The notes under the pieces: generated by a model | Database searches by the model: none | What the model was told of the DNA's origin: nothing | Seen by the model: only the letters and a program-made list of their open reading frames with translations | Made by a program: the position numbers and the translations under genes | Assembly (NCBI RefSeq): GCF_040049195.1 | Contig: NZ_JBDZDL010000003.1 | Length of the DNA: 64,000 bases | Origin: NCEH01 sp040049195 | GTDB taxonomy: Bacteria > Pseudomonadota > Alphaproteobacteria > Rhizobiales > Xanthobacteraceae | Strand: one strand, 5' to 3' | Part shown: piece by piece, positions 9,160 through 17,796 of the stretch | How the letters are laid out: every line of letters starts with the position of its first letter | Numbering within the stretch: position 1 is the first letter of the stretch

Positions 9160-9264
9160 ATGACGCACGTGGATTTCCTCGTCCTTATCGCCGTGGTCGG
9201 GACCGTTCTGTCGAGCTGCGGGGCCCTGCTGTGGGCTCTGCTGCGGGTCATGAAATCCCCCTAA
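9160..9264 (+). CDS. Possible 34-residue membrane peptide
   Basis: A short frame from ATG encodes MTHVDFLVLIAVVGTVLSS and continues as CGALLWALLRVMKSP, a single hydrophobic helix with a basic C-terminus, the layout of many small bacterial membrane proteins. There is no clear ribosome-binding site, and the frame has no detectable partner. It is listed only as a possibility. Confidence 0.25.
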   Translation: MTHVDFLVLIAVVGTVLSSCGALLWALLRVMKSP

Positions 9265-9304
9265 GGCATCCTTCTTTCGCGATCTTCGCTCCGGCGCGCG
9301 GCAA

Positions 9305-9322
9305 ATGTTTCACGTGAAACAT
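9305..9322. other. parS: parS site 2 (ParB-binding palindrome)
   Basis: A second perfect TGTTTCACGTGAAACA at 9306-9321 extends by one base pair on each side to an 18-bp dyad. It is non-coding. Two exact 16-bp copies within 8.4 kb cannot reasonably be chance and support a ParB-loading region. Confidence 0.92.
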
Positions 9323-9449
9323 GGACTTAGCGCGGACGAACAGCGGTTTACTGGCGCTTGCCCGCCCCTTTCCGGGCGATGACACCGCGATTTCGGGCGA
9401 AGTTTCGCCAAGGATGAATCCGAAAATCCGGAATGCGCGCGGTCCGCGC

Positions 9450-10136
9450 TCAGCCCCGGCCGCCCGGCTTGGTGGCGATCCAGATCACATGGCGCGCGCC
9501 GCCGCGCTTGCCGTTCGCCCGCACCCGGACTTCCTCAACGGCAAATCCGCCCCGCTTCAGCCGCTGGGTGAAGCCGGCATCCGGCCCGGAGGACCACACC
9601 GCGAGCAGCCCGCCGGGACGCAGCGCCCGCAGCGCCGCGCGCAGGCCGGCCGCATCGTAGAGGGCATCGTTGGCGGCCCGCGTCAGGCCGTCCGGCCCAT
9701 TGTCCACGTCAAGCAGAATGGCGTCATAGGCGGTGGCCTGCGATCGGATCAGCGCGCTCACGTCGCCGTTCCACAAGCGCACGCGGGGATCCTCCAGGCT
9801 GTCCCCGTGAAGCTCGGCCATGGGGCCGCGCGCCCAGGCGACGACCTCCGGCACCAGTTCGGCAACCTCGATCCGCGCGTCGGTGCCGAAGGCCGCGAGC
9901 GCGGCGCGCAAGGTAAACCCCATGCCGAGCCCGCCGATGAGGAGATGCGGCGCCGCGCATGCCCGCAGCCGCGCGCTGGCGAGCGCGGCCAGCGCCTCCT
10001 CCGAGCCGGAAAGGCGGCTGTTCATCAGCTCGGTCGCGCCGGCCATGATGGAGAATTCCCTGCCGCGCTGCATCAGGCGCAAGGTGCCGCCGCCATCGGG
10101 CACTTCGGCGGTGTCGAGCAGAAGCCAGGGGATCAC
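9450..10136 (-). CDS. Spermidine-synthase-like methyltransferase-fold protein
   Basis: The 228-residue protein has the Rossmann-like nucleotide/SAM-binding core of the spermine/spermidine synthase superfamily. Motif I is LLIGGLGMGFTLRAAL, an acidic strand end follows in RIEVAELVPEVVAWAR, and a DAILLDVDNGPDGLT segment comes after. It lacks enough of the polyamine-site signature to be called a true SpeE; distant members are SAM methyltransferases or uncharacterised. The frame stays open far upstream, but the conserved part begins at IVIPWLLLDTAEVPDG. GTG at 10136, preceded by GAAGAG, is the likely start. It is divergent from the secreted protein gene at 10203, only 66 bp away. Confidence 0.85.
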   Translation of the reverse strand: MIPWLLLDTAEVPDGGGTLRLMQRGREFSIMAGATELMNSRLSGSEEALAALASARLRACAAPHLLIGGLGMGFTLRAALAAFGTDARIEVAELVPEVVAWARGPMAELHGDSLEDPRVRLWNGDVSALIRSQATAYDAILLDVDNGPDGLTRAANDALYDAAGLRAALRALRPGGLLAVWSSGPDAGFTQRLKRGGFAVEEVRVRANGKRGGARHVIWIATKPGGRG

Positions 10137-10202
10137 GATTTTCTCTTCGAGCGATGCGGCGCGCTGCGCGCCTTTGGATTGGAAACGCGCGCGGTTCGCT
10201 CT

Positions 10203-10997
10203 ATGAGTGCCTCGCCGCATTGCTGCAAGCAAGTTGGGAGAGCGACACTGTTCTGGGCCTGGAGCGCGATTCTCGCGGCCATCGTCGCCAGCACAGGCGC
10301 CTTCGCGCAGGCTGCGGGCCCGTGTGGCGCTGCGCCGGCCGCGGGTTCGCCGCCCGGCGAGAGTTGCGAGGCCTCCCGCCCGCTCCCGCCCGTGCCGCAG
10401 ACTTGGACGATCATCGAATCGCGGTCGCCCAGCGACGACCGCCCGCAAATCTCGGCCTCCCTCTGGGTGGAGAAGGATCAGGCGATCCTCGCGGTGCGCT
10501 GCTTCGACGGCCGGATGGAGTTCATGTTCTCGCCCACCGGGCTAGTGGCACCGGATGCGACCGCGCGGGTGACCTATCGCATCGAGGGGGGCGCCGCCGT
10601 CACCGGCGCATGGCGGGCCGCGCCCAACCGGCAGGATCTGTTCGCGCCCGATCCCGAACGCCTGCTGCGCGTGCTGCCGGACCAGGGCACACTTTTCATC
10701 CGCACCCAGGGCCGCGCCCGCACCACCGTCGAGGCCAGCTTTGCCTATCGGGGCCTGAATATTGTGCGCGCGCGATTTGCCACCGCTTGCGTGCGCGCCC
10801 GACCTCAGGCCGCCCCGCCCGCTCCCTTCGCGCCCGCATCCTCTGCGCCGGCCGCTCCGGCGTCGACCGCTTCGGGGCCGGCCGCTTCGGCGCGCCAGCC
10901 GGCAGAGGCATCTCCGCTCGGCATCCGCCCGTCGGCGGCGCCACCGGCGCCGCCCTCGTTCGCAAACCGCCCGCTGCGGCGCCTGCCGGAGGACTGA
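10203..10997 (+). CDS. Secreted or periplasmic protein, possibly VasI/TagO-like
   Basis: The 264-residue product has an N-terminal signal segment (ATLFWAWSAILAAIVASTGAFAQA). A central beta-rich domain runs from QTWTIIESRSPSDDRPQISASLWVEKDQ to the Cys in FATACVRAR. A Pro/Ala-rich tail of about 70 residues follows. The central pattern (W, then S..DD, then a conserved Cys near the end) resembles the small periplasmic VasI/TagO proteins associated with type VI secretion, but no type VI gene is nearby and I cannot confirm the family. The frame is open far upstream; ATG 10203 is chosen because it starts just before the signal peptide. Confidence 0.75.
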   Translation: MSASPHCCKQVGRATLFWAWSAILAAIVASTGAFAQAAGPCGAAPAAGSPPGESCEASRPLPPVPQTWTIIESRSPSDDRPQISASLWVEKDQAILAVRCFDGRMEFMFSPTGLVAPDATARVTYRIEGGAAVTGAWRAAPNRQDLFAPDPERLLRVLPDQGTLFIRTQGRARTTVEASFAYRGLNIVRARFATACVRARPQAAPPAPFAPASSAPAAPASTASGPAASARQPAEASPLGIRPSAAPPAPPSFANRPLRRLPED

Positions 10998-11000
10998 AGA

Positions 11001-11252
11001 TCAGGCCCGGCGGGCCAGCTGGCCCCAGGCCAAGAGAACGATCAGCGCGCCGACCACCGCGCCGATGAAACCGGCGCCCTCGCCGGCCTGGTACCAGCCG
11101 ATCGCCTGCCCGAGATAGGTGGCCACCAGCGCGCCGACGATGCCGAGCACGGTGGTGAGGATGAAGCCCTGCGGCTCGTTGGAGCCGGAATAGATCAGTT
11201 TCGCGACGATGCCGGCGACGAAGCCGATGATGATGGTCCACAACACGCCCAT
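11001..11252 (-). CDS. GlsB/YeaQ/YmgE-family stress-response membrane protein
   Basis: The 83-residue protein has three hydrophobic segments and the family's glycine-rich pattern (MGVLWTIIIGFVAGIVAKLI, TTVLGIVGALVATYLGQAIGWY, GAGFIGAVVGALIVLL). Members are transglycosylase-associated-type small membrane proteins of unclear biochemical role, often induced by stress. ATG at 11252 is preferred to an upstream start at 11276 because GGAGGG lies 4 nt before it. It converges on the secreted protein gene (3-bp gap) and is divergent from the ABC operon. Confidence 0.9.
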   Translation of the reverse strand: MGVLWTIIIGFVAGIVAKLIYSGSNEPQGFILTTVLGIVGALVATYLGQAIGWYQAGEGAGFIGAVVGALIVLLAWGQLARRA

Positions 11253-11540
11253 GCTGCCCTCCAGGTTGGGAAACACGCCACCAACGGTGAAGATCGTGCT
11301 TGGGTTCCCCCATCACGTCTTGCGCGTGTCCTCCAGGGCCCATCCGCGCACGCGGGGCGGGCAACAGTCAAGCCCAAGGCGCGGGCCGGGCGGCATCGTT
11401 CGGTGCGAAAGGGCGAAAGCGAAGTGAAAGCTTGGCGGGCTTATCAATTGCGGCAACCGCAGGGCAACGTCCCGCACAAGAGTGTCGCCAAGCACCGCCA
11501 AACCGAGGAAACCGGCGCTCAGCGCCCCGAGGAGACACAT

Positions 11541-12584
11541 ATGATCCGTGCGATGAAAGCGGCGGTGCGCCCGCTCATCCTTTCGCTGGCCGTCGCGACG
11601 CTGGCGATCCCCGCCGGCGGCCCGGCTTTTGCGGCCGACAAGATCACCATCATCGTCGGCGGCATGGAAAAGCAGATCTACCTGCCCGCCGTGCTCACCC
11701 AGCAGCTCGGCTATTTCAAGGAGCAGGGGCTCGACGTCGAGCTGATCAGCACCCGCGCGGGCGTCGAGGCCGAGAACGAGCTTCTGGCCGGCGCCGTGCA
11801 GGGGGTGGTGGGCTTCTACGACCACACCATCGACCTCCAGGCCAAGGGCAAGTTCCTCCAGTCCATCGTCCAGTTCAGCCAGGCGCCGGGCGAGGCGGAG
11901 ATGCTTTCCGCCAAGCTCGCCGACAAGGTGAAGTCGCCGGCCGACCTGAAGGGCCAGACCCTGGGCGTGACCGGCCTCGGCTCCTCCACCGATTTCCTCA
12001 CCCAGTCGCTGGTGGTGAACGCCGGGCTGAAGCCGGGCGAATATTCCCTGCTGCCGGTGGGCGCGGGCAACACCTTCATCGCCGCCATGCGGCAGGGCCA
12101 GATCGCCGCCGGCATGACCACCGAGCCGACCATCAGCCAGCTTCTGAAGACCGGCGACGCGAAGATCCTGGTGGACCTGCGCACCCCCGACAAGACCATC
12201 GCGGCGCTGGGCGGGCTTTATCCCGCGGCGTCCTTCTATGTGCAGAAGTCCTGGGCCGACACCCATAAGGAAGAAGCGCAGAAGCTGGCAAATGCGTTCG
12301 TGAAGACCATGCGCTTCATCGCCGCCCACAGCGCCGAAGAGATCGCCGACAAGATGCCCAAGGATTATTACGTCGGCGACAAGGACCTCTATGTGAAGGG
12401 CCTCGCCGAGGGCAAGGCGCAGTTCACCCCCGACGGCCGCATGCCCAACGGCGGCCCCGAGACGGTGCTGAAGGTGCTCGCGAGCTTCAGCAAGAATGTC
12501 CAGGGCAAGCAGATCGACCTGTCGAAGACCTATACGACAGAGTTCGTGGACGCCGCCGTGAAGAGCCTCGGCTCCAGCAACTGA
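11541..12584 (+). CDS. ABC transporter substrate-binding protein, NitT/TauT type (system 1)
   Basis: This 347-residue periplasmic binding protein has a Sec signal (MIRAMKAAVRPLILSLAVAT...AFA|ADK). The NMT1/SsuA-like features are ITIIVGGMEKQIYLPAVLTQQLGYFKEQGLDVELIS followed by an NELLAGAVQGVVGFY motif. A longer upstream frame exists, but ATG 11541 has GGAG 9 nt before it and leads straight into the signal peptide. It is the first gene of a four-part unit with an ATPase at 12669, a permease at 13538 and a terminator at 14448. Family substrates include nitrate, taurine, sulfonates, thiamine precursors and aromatic acids; the ligand here is unknown. Confidence 0.94.
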   Translation: MIRAMKAAVRPLILSLAVATLAIPAGGPAFAADKITIIVGGMEKQIYLPAVLTQQLGYFKEQGLDVELISTRAGVEAENELLAGAVQGVVGFYDHTIDLQAKGKFLQSIVQFSQAPGEAEMLSAKLADKVKSPADLKGQTLGVTGLGSSTDFLTQSLVVNAGLKPGEYSLLPVGAGNTFIAAMRQGQIAAGMTTEPTISQLLKTGDAKILVDLRTPDKTIAALGGLYPAASFYVQKSWADTHKEEAQKLANAFVKTMRFIAAHSAEEIADKMPKDYYVGDKDLYVKGLAEGKAQFTPDGRMPNGGPETVLKVLASFSKNVQGKQIDLSKTYTTEFVDAAVKSLGSSN

Positions 12585-12668
12585 GACGGCGCGGCGCCGG
12601 TTTGCGGTGCCGCTTTCCCTTTCGTCCTCAAGCAGCCGGCGCCCGCAGGGCGGCGGACGGAGAGACTC

Positions 12669-13523
12669 ATGTCCGAAACCCTCCTTGCGTCACGCCCGGC
12701 GCCGGCCGCAGCCTCGGCCGCCCCGCCCGCCATCGACCTCGTCAATGTCACCCGCCGCTTCGTCACGCCCGACGGCAAGATGATGACCGCGCTGCGCGAT
12801 TTCACCATGTCGGTGAAGGCGGGCGAATTCGCCTGCGTGGTCGGGCCCACCGGCTGCGGCAAGTCCACCACGCTCAACCTCGTCACCGGGCTTGCCCCGC
12901 CGAGCGCGGGCGAGGTGCGGGTGATGGGCGAGCCGGTCACCGGCATCCGCCGCGACATCGGCTTCGTGTTCCAGACCGATGCGCTGTTCCCCTGGCGCAG
13001 CGTGCTCGACAATGTCGCCGCCGGCCCGCTCTATCGCGGCATGCCGAAGGGTGAGGCGTATGAGAAGGCGCGCGACTGGATCGCCCGCGTGCACCTGTCC
13101 AAGTTCGAGGGCCATTATCCCCACCAGCTCTCCGGCGGCATGCGCAAGCGCGCGGCGCTTGCCCAGACCTTCATCAACGAGCCGAAGATCCTCCTGATGG
13201 ACGAGCCGTTCAGCGCGCTCGACATCCAGACCCGCACGCTGATGCAGGACGAGTTGCTCGCCATGTGGTCGGGCTCCGGCGCCTCGGTGGTGTTCGTCAC
13301 CCACGATCTGGAGGAAGCGGTGGCGCTGGCCGACAAGGTCTATGTGCTCACCGCCGGCCCCGCCACGGTGAAGAGCGTCTACCAGATCGACCTGCCGCGC
13401 CCGCGCGTGATGTCGGAGATCCGCTACGACCACCAGTTCGTCGAGATCGCCCGCGTGATCTGGGCCGACCTGCGCGAGGAAGTGCAGATCGGCCAGGCCC
13501 GCGCCATGTCGGCCGGACATTGA
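12669..13523 (+). CDS. ABC transporter ATP-binding protein, NitT/TauT type (system 1)
   Basis: The 284-residue ATPase has Walker A GPTGCGKST, signature LSGGMRKRAALAQ, Walker B ILLMDEPFSALD and switch His in VTHDLEEA. The NitT/TauT/SsuB group is indicated by the FQTDALFPWRSVLDN Q-loop. GGAGAG precedes the ATG. It lies 84 bp after the binding-protein gene and 14 bp before the permease gene, in one operon. The protein forms a homodimer on the cytoplasmic side of the importer. Confidence 0.95.
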   Translation: MSETLLASRPAPAAASAAPPAIDLVNVTRRFVTPDGKMMTALRDFTMSVKAGEFACVVGPTGCGKSTTLNLVTGLAPPSAGEVRVMGEPVTGIRRDIGFVFQTDALFPWRSVLDNVAAGPLYRGMPKGEAYEKARDWIARVHLSKFEGHYPHQLSGGMRKRAALAQTFINEPKILLMDEPFSALDIQTRTLMQDELLAMWSGSGASVVFVTHDLEEAVALADKVYVLTAGPATVKSVYQIDLPRPRVMSEIRYDHQFVEIARVIWADLREEVQIGQARAMSAGH

Positions 13524-13537
13524 GAGGAGGACACGCC

Positions 13538-14410
13538 ATGACCGTTCAGGCCGAACCGCTCGCCGCAAACGCGGCCCCCACTCTCGAATCCGTCTCCGCC
13601 GCCGCGCAGCGCGCCATGCGCCGCCGGCACGCGCTCGTCATCGCCCTGCGCATCGCCATCCTGGTGGGCGTGCTGGGCGGGTGGGAGCTCGGCGCGCAGA
13701 CCGGCTTCATCGACCCGTTCTTCTTCGCCAGCCCGTCGGGCATCTGGGACCAGATCTGGATCTGGATCACCGAGGGCACCTCGCAGGGCCCGCTCTGGGA
13801 GCAGATCCTGGTGACGCTGGAGGAGACCACGCTCGGCTTCTTCATCGGCGCCGTGGGCGGGGTGGCCTGCGGCATCCTGCTGGGGCGCAACAAGCTGCTG
13901 GCGGACGTGTTCAGCGTCTACATCAAGGTGGCGAACTCCATTCCCCGGGTGGTGCTGGGCTCCATCTTCATCATCGCGCTCGGCCTCGGCATGGCCTCCA
14001 AGGTGGCGCTGGCCGTGGTGATGGTGTTCTTCGTGGTGTTCGCCAACGCCTTCCAGGGCGTGCGCGAGGCCGACCGGGCGCTGATCGCCAATGCGCAGAT
14101 CCTCGGCGCCTCGCCGCTGCAGATCACCCGCACGGTCATCATCCCCTCGGCCATGAGCTGGATCCTCGCCTCCCTGCACGTCTCGTTCGGCTTCGCGCTG
14201 GTGGGCGCGGTGGTGGGCGAGTTCCTGGGCGCGAAGAAGGGCGTCGGGCTCATGATCTCCACCGCCCAGGGCGCGTTCAACGCCAATGGCGTGTTCGCCG
14301 CCATGGTGATCCTGGCCGTGCTGGCGCTGGTGGTGGAGTTCATCATCACGCTGGTGGAGAACCGCCTGGTGAAATGGCGCCCGGCCCCGCTCAACGACGC
14401 GCACGGCTGA
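13538..14410 (+). CDS. ABC transporter permease, NitT/TauT type (system 1)
   Basis: The 290-residue inner-membrane protein has about six hydrophobic segments and the EAA loop that contacts the ATPase (VREADRALIANAQILGASPLQITRTVIIP). This identifies the BPD-transport inner-membrane component family. The frame is open upstream into the ATPase gene, but GAGGAGG lies 9 nt before ATG 13538 and the family N-terminus fits. It is the last gene of the operon; a strong terminator follows at 14448. Confidence 0.94.
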   Translation: MTVQAEPLAANAAPTLESVSAAAQRAMRRRHALVIALRIAILVGVLGGWELGAQTGFIDPFFFASPSGIWDQIWIWITEGTSQGPLWEQILVTLEETTLGFFIGAVGGVACGILLGRNKLLADVFSVYIKVANSIPRVVLGSIFIIALGLGMASKVALAVVMVFFVVFANAFQGVREADRALIANAQILGASPLQITRTVIIPSAMSWILASLHVSFGFALVGAVVGEFLGAKKGVGLMISTAQGAFNANGVFAAMVILAVLALVVEFIITLVENRLVKWRPAPLNDAHG

Positions 14411-14447
14411 TTTTCACCCGCGATACCTGTTTCAAAGTCCTCCCACT

Positions 14448-14475
14448 GGCCCGGCGCATCGCCGGGCCTTTTTTT
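14448..14475 (+). terminator. Intrinsic terminator of the NitT/TauT operon
   Basis: A perfect 9-bp GC stem (GGCCCGGCG with CGCCGGGCC), a 3-nt loop and seven consecutive T residues lie 37 bp after the permease stop codon. It separates the operon from the convergent histidine kinase gene. Confidence 0.92.
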
Positions 14476-14486
14476 ATGCGGCGGCT

Positions 14487-15878
14487 TCACGCGGCGGCGG
14501 CATTCTCCTGCGCCAGCGGCAGGCGCACCTCCACCACCAGCCCACCGCCTTCGGCATCGCGCAGCGCGACGCTGCCCGCCGCCGCATCCGCCACTTCCTT
14601 GACGATGGCGAGGCCGAGCCCGCTGCCCTCCGCCGTCGTGCCGAGGACGCGATAGAAGCGCTCGAACACGCGCTCGCGCTCGGCCGGCGGAATGCCCGGC
14701 CCACTGTCCGCCACGCGCAGCACCGCCTCGTCCCGCTCGCGGGCGACGCTCACCGTGACGATGCCGCCGTCCCCGGCATAGCGGGTGGCGTTGTCCACGA
14801 GATTGACGATCATCTCGCGCAGCATGGTGCCGTCGCCCGTCACCCGCACCTCGCCTTCCGCCTCGACGCCGATGTCGATGCCCCGCGCCAGCGCGCCTTC
14901 CGCAAATTCTGCGGTCACCAGCCGCGCGGCGGCGGCCAGATCGATGCTTTCACTGCGCGGGCGGCGGCTGCCCGGCTCGGCGCGGGCGAGGGTGAGCAAT
15001 TGCGCCGCGAGGCGCGCCAATTGCCGGGCGCTGGCCTGCAGCGCCTTGAGCGCCAGCGTGCGTTCGTCCGGGTCCTTCTCGCGCAAGGCATAGCTCGCCT
15101 GGGTGCTGAGCAAGGCGAGCGGCGTGCGCAATTGATGCGCCGCATTGGCGACGAAGCGGCGCTGCGCCGCCATCTGCTTCTGCACGCGGTCCATATATTG
15201 GTTGAGCGCGCCCACCAGCGGGCGCAGCTCGGTCTGCACATCCTCGGCGGAGAACGGCGCCAGATCCTCCTGGGAGCGGCGCTGCACCGCATCGCGCAGG
15301 CGCAGCAGCGGCGTCAGGCCGCGATCGAGGCCGATGAGCGCGAGGATCGCCGCCGCCACCAGCAGCAGCACCTGCTGGCCGAAGCCGCCGATCCACAATT
15401 GCCGCACCATGGCGCCGTGGCCGGCGCGCGTGACCCCCACCATGACGCGGATCGGCCCTTCCGCCCCCGCGCCCACCAGGGGATGCAGCATCATCACCAG
15501 GTCCAGCGGCTGGCCGCGATACGCGCCGTCATAGAACAACGGCTCGAAATCCGAAGGCACGCGCGGCGGCAGCGGCAGGTCGGGATAGCCGGTGAGCAGG
15601 CGGCCGGTGGCGGTTTCCACCCGGTAATAGACGCGGTCCTGGTGGCCGGTGGCGAACATCTCCAGCGCCACGGGCGGCACGATGGCCTCGATCACCCCGC
15701 GGTCGGCGCGGCTCGGCTCGGCGATGGCGCGGGCGGAGGCGGTAAGCATGCGATGGGTGACGAGGTCGGCGGTTGAGACCGCAGTACCGTAGCTCGTCCA
15801 CACATTGACGGCGACCACGCCCGCCAGGGGCAGGACCAGCCATGCGAGCAATTGCAGACGGAGGCTTCTAATCCTCAT
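14487..15878 (-). CDS. Sensor histidine kinase, TctE/QseC-like
   Basis: The 463-residue kinase has a first membrane helix at about 9-29 and a periplasmic sensor region to about 160, resembling the two-component sensor N-terminal domain of TctE. A second helix lies at about 166-184. Then come HAMP-like and H-box regions with the phosphorylatable His248 in FVANAAHQLRTPL. The N box is NLVDNATRYA, followed by DSGPGIP and GSGLGLAIVKEV. ATG 15878 is chosen because it overlaps the stop of the response regulator gene by 11 bp and begins the conserved sequence; upstream in-frame starts would run into that gene. With the regulator gene it forms a classic operon. TctDE systems control tricarboxylate uptake; the ligand here is unknown. 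Confidence 0.93.
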   Translation of the reverse strand: MRIRSLRLQLLAWLVLPLAGVVAVNVWTSYGTAVSTADLVTHRMLTASARAIAEPSRADRGVIEAIVPPVALEMFATGHQDRVYYRVETATGRLLTGYPDLPLPPRVPSDFEPLFYDGAYRGQPLDLVMMLHPLVGAGAEGPIRVMVGVTRAGHGAMVRQLWIGGFGQQVLLLVAAAILALIGLDRGLTPLLRLRDAVQRRSQEDLAPFSAEDVQTELRPLVGALNQYMDRVQKQMAAQRRFVANAAHQLRTPLALLSTQASYALREKDPDERTLALKALQASARQLARLAAQLLTLARAEPGSRRPRSESIDLAAAARLVTAEFAEGALARGIDIGVEAEGEVRVTGDGTMLREMIVNLVDNATRYAGDGGIVTVSVARERDEAVLRVADSGPGIPPAERERVFERFYRVLGTTAEGSGLGLAIVKEVADAAAGSVALRDAEGGGLVVEVRLPLAQENAAAA

Positions 15879-16536
15879 GCCGCAGAAGATAACCGAGGCC
15901 GCGCAAAGTGACGATACGCACGTTGGAGCCTTCCAGCTTCTTGCGCACCCGGTGGACATAGATCTCGATGGCGCTGGGGTCGGCCTCGTCCTCGAAGCCG
16001 AACACGCTCTGCGAGAGCTGCGCCTTGCTGACCGTGCGCCCGCTCTTCAGCAGCAATTGTTCCAGCACCGCATATTCGCGCGGCGTCAGCGCCAGCTCGC
16101 CCTCGCGCAGGGCGAACAGGCGGGTGCGCGAATCGAAGGAGAGATCGCCGAACACCACCACCGGGTCGGCCTGCCGGTGGACGCGCCGCAGCTGGGCGCG
16201 GATGCGCGCCTCCAGCTCGGCGATCTCGAAGGGCTTGGCGAGATAATCGTCGGCGCCCTCGTCGAGCCCGGCCACCCGCCCGTCGAGGCTCGCATTGGCG
16301 GTGAGGATGATGACCGGCAGCGTGCTGCCCCGCCGCCGCAGCCGCCGCAGCACCTGGAGCCCGTCGAGGCCGGGCAGGGACAGGTCCAGGATCACCAAGG
16401 CATATTCGGCGACTTCCAGCGCGTGCTCGGCATCGAGGCCGTCATGCACCACATCCACGGCATAGGTGGATTGGCGCAGGCTCTTGGCGAGCCATGCGGC
16501 AAGTTCCCGATTGTCCTCCACCAGCAGCAGCCGCAT
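15868..16536 (-). CDS. Response regulator, OmpR/PhoB family (TctD-like)
   Basis: The 222-residue regulator has a receiver domain with the acidic pocket (VEDN), phospho-acceptor Asp51 in VILDLSLPGLDG and Lys in YLAKPFEIAELEARI. A C-terminal winged helix follows (LTPREYAVLEQLL ... AIEIYVHRVRKKLEGSNVRIVTLRGLGYLL). ATG 16536 is preferred to an upstream start because the receiver begins there and GGGAG precedes it. The gene overlaps the kinase gene by 11 bp. Its targets could be the neighbouring ABC operon or the N-formylglutamate amidohydrolase gene 96 bp upstream, but no operator was identified. Confidence 0.95.
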   Translation of the reverse strand: MRLLLVEDNRELAAWLAKSLRQSTYAVDVVHDGLDAEHALEVAEYALVILDLSLPGLDGLQVLRRLRRRGSTLPVIILTANASLDGRVAGLDEGADDYLAKPFEIAELEARIRAQLRRVHRQADPVVVFGDLSFDSRTRLFALREGELALTPREYAVLEQLLLKSGRTVSKAQLSQSVFGFEDEADPSAIEIYVHRVRKKLEGSNVRIVTLRGLGYLLRHED

Positions 16537-16632
16537 GCGCGTTCTCCCGCTGCGCACATGGCAGCGGGCGGGCGGAGGGTCAATGCGCGCGCGCCGCCAA
16601 AGGGAAAAATTCACGCCGCAGCATGCCGCCCG

Positions 16633-17427
16633 TCAGGAGGCGGCGACGGCCGGCACGGGGTCGCCGAGGGCCGCGAGGGCGGAGACCAGCAGCCGCGCCA
16701 TGCGCGCGCCCCACGCCGCCTGCCCGGCCGCATCGGCGATCAGATCCTGGCGGATCTCCACCGCCACATGGAGCAGGCCGCGCCGCTCGCCATGGACCGG
16801 GATCGTATAGTCCGACGCGTCGCTGACCGAATAGGGCTCGTTGTCGCCGACGACGAGGCCCGCCTCGCGCTCCAGCTGGGCGAACAAAGCCCGCGCCAGG
16901 CGCGGGTCGCGATTGTAGAGCACGCCCGCGTGCCACGGCCGGGCGATGCCCAGGAACACGGGCGTGAAGCTGTGCATGGCGATCAGGATCGTCGGCCGCC
17001 CCGCCGCCTGCCGCGCGTCCAGCTCGGCGGCGATCCGATCATGATAGGGGCGGAAGATTTCGCGCGCACGCTGCGCCGCCTCCTCCGGCCCGAGGCCGAT
17101 GTTGCCCGCAATCTCGGTGGTCTCGCTCATCTCCGGAATGGAGGTCGGCGTCCCCGGCTGGCGGTTGCAATCGATGATGAGGCGCGAATACTCCTGCTGG
17201 ATCAGCGTGGCACCCAGCGCATCGGCCAGGTGCCGGCAGACGCCCGCAATGCCGATGTCGATGGCGATGTGGCGCAGGCAGTCCGCGTCCGCGATTCCGA
17301 GCTGACCGAGGGCGCGCGGCATGCGGTTTCCGGCATGGTCGGCGACGATCAGGAACGCAGAAGCCGATTGCGCGTTATGGACCGTGACCGGCGACGGCTC
17401 GTCGGCTGCCAATAGAGGATGCGCCAT
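16633..17427 (-). CDS. N-formylglutamate amidohydrolase-family protein
   Basis: The 264-residue protein carries features of the N-formylglutamate amidohydrolase family (PF05013): FLIVADHAGNRMPRALGQLG, DIGIAGVCRHLADALGATLI, YSRLIIDCNR and the metal-site-like ILIAMHSFTPVF. Characterised members (HutG) hydrolyse N-formylglutamate at the end of histidine degradation, but no hut gene is nearby and many family members have unknown amide substrates. It sits upstream of, and on the same strand as, the TctD/TctE-like pair, with a 96-bp gap. Confidence 0.9.
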   Translation of the reverse strand: MAHPLLAADEPSPVTVHNAQSASAFLIVADHAGNRMPRALGQLGIADADCLRHIAIDIGIAGVCRHLADALGATLIQQEYSRLIIDCNRQPGTPTSIPEMSETTEIAGNIGLGPEEAAQRAREIFRPYHDRIAAELDARQAAGRPTILIAMHSFTPVFLGIARPWHAGVLYNRDPRLARALFAQLEREAGLVVGDNEPYSVSDASDYTIPVHGERRGLLHVAVEIRQDLIADAAGQAAWGARMARLLVSALAALGDPVPAVAAS

Positions 17428-17796
17428 CTTTTTTCCGGACTCTTCTGGTGGCTAATAATGAGAAGCTTGTGGCCGTTGAGACCCCGAGCTCAGCTATAGT
17501 GTGCTCCATCTATAGACTATTGGCGGCCCTGTCGGCAGCTATGCCGGCCGGTTTCGTCCAGAATGTCGCAAGTGCCACTTATTTAATCCGGCATTTTCAT
17601 GCCGAATGCGACAAATCCCAAACATTCGCACCGGATGGTGCTAGGGTTGCACTGTAAAAATACCGGGTGACGAACCGGCAGGCGGACCCCGGGAAGCCGA
17701 CCGGATCCAGCGTGCGCGACGACAGCCCGTTCATCTGTCCGGCGCGGCGAGCAGCGATCCTCACGGCTCTGCGCGCGCCGGCGCCGGAGATTTTCG
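17428..17796. promoter_or_regulatory. Divergent promoter region
   Basis: These 369 bp separate the leftward amidohydrolase gene and a rightward transglutaminase-like gene. The left half is relatively AT-rich, with two CTATAG hexamers 16 bp apart (17494-17499, 17510-17515) that may mark promoter elements. Short frames here have no good start or recognisable product. Confidence 0.35.

Larger units (their letters stand above)
9082..9449. other. Intergenic region carrying parS site 2
   Basis: These 368 bp lie between the rightward permease and the leftward methyltransferase. They hold the second parS copy and one possible very small membrane-protein frame (9160-9264). Apart from these I see nothing. 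Confidence 0.5.

Noticed and set aside
17448..17657. A 69-codon frame starting with GTG in the divergent gap
   Set aside because: No ribosome-binding site and codon use unlike the neighbours; it covers the likely promoter DNA.
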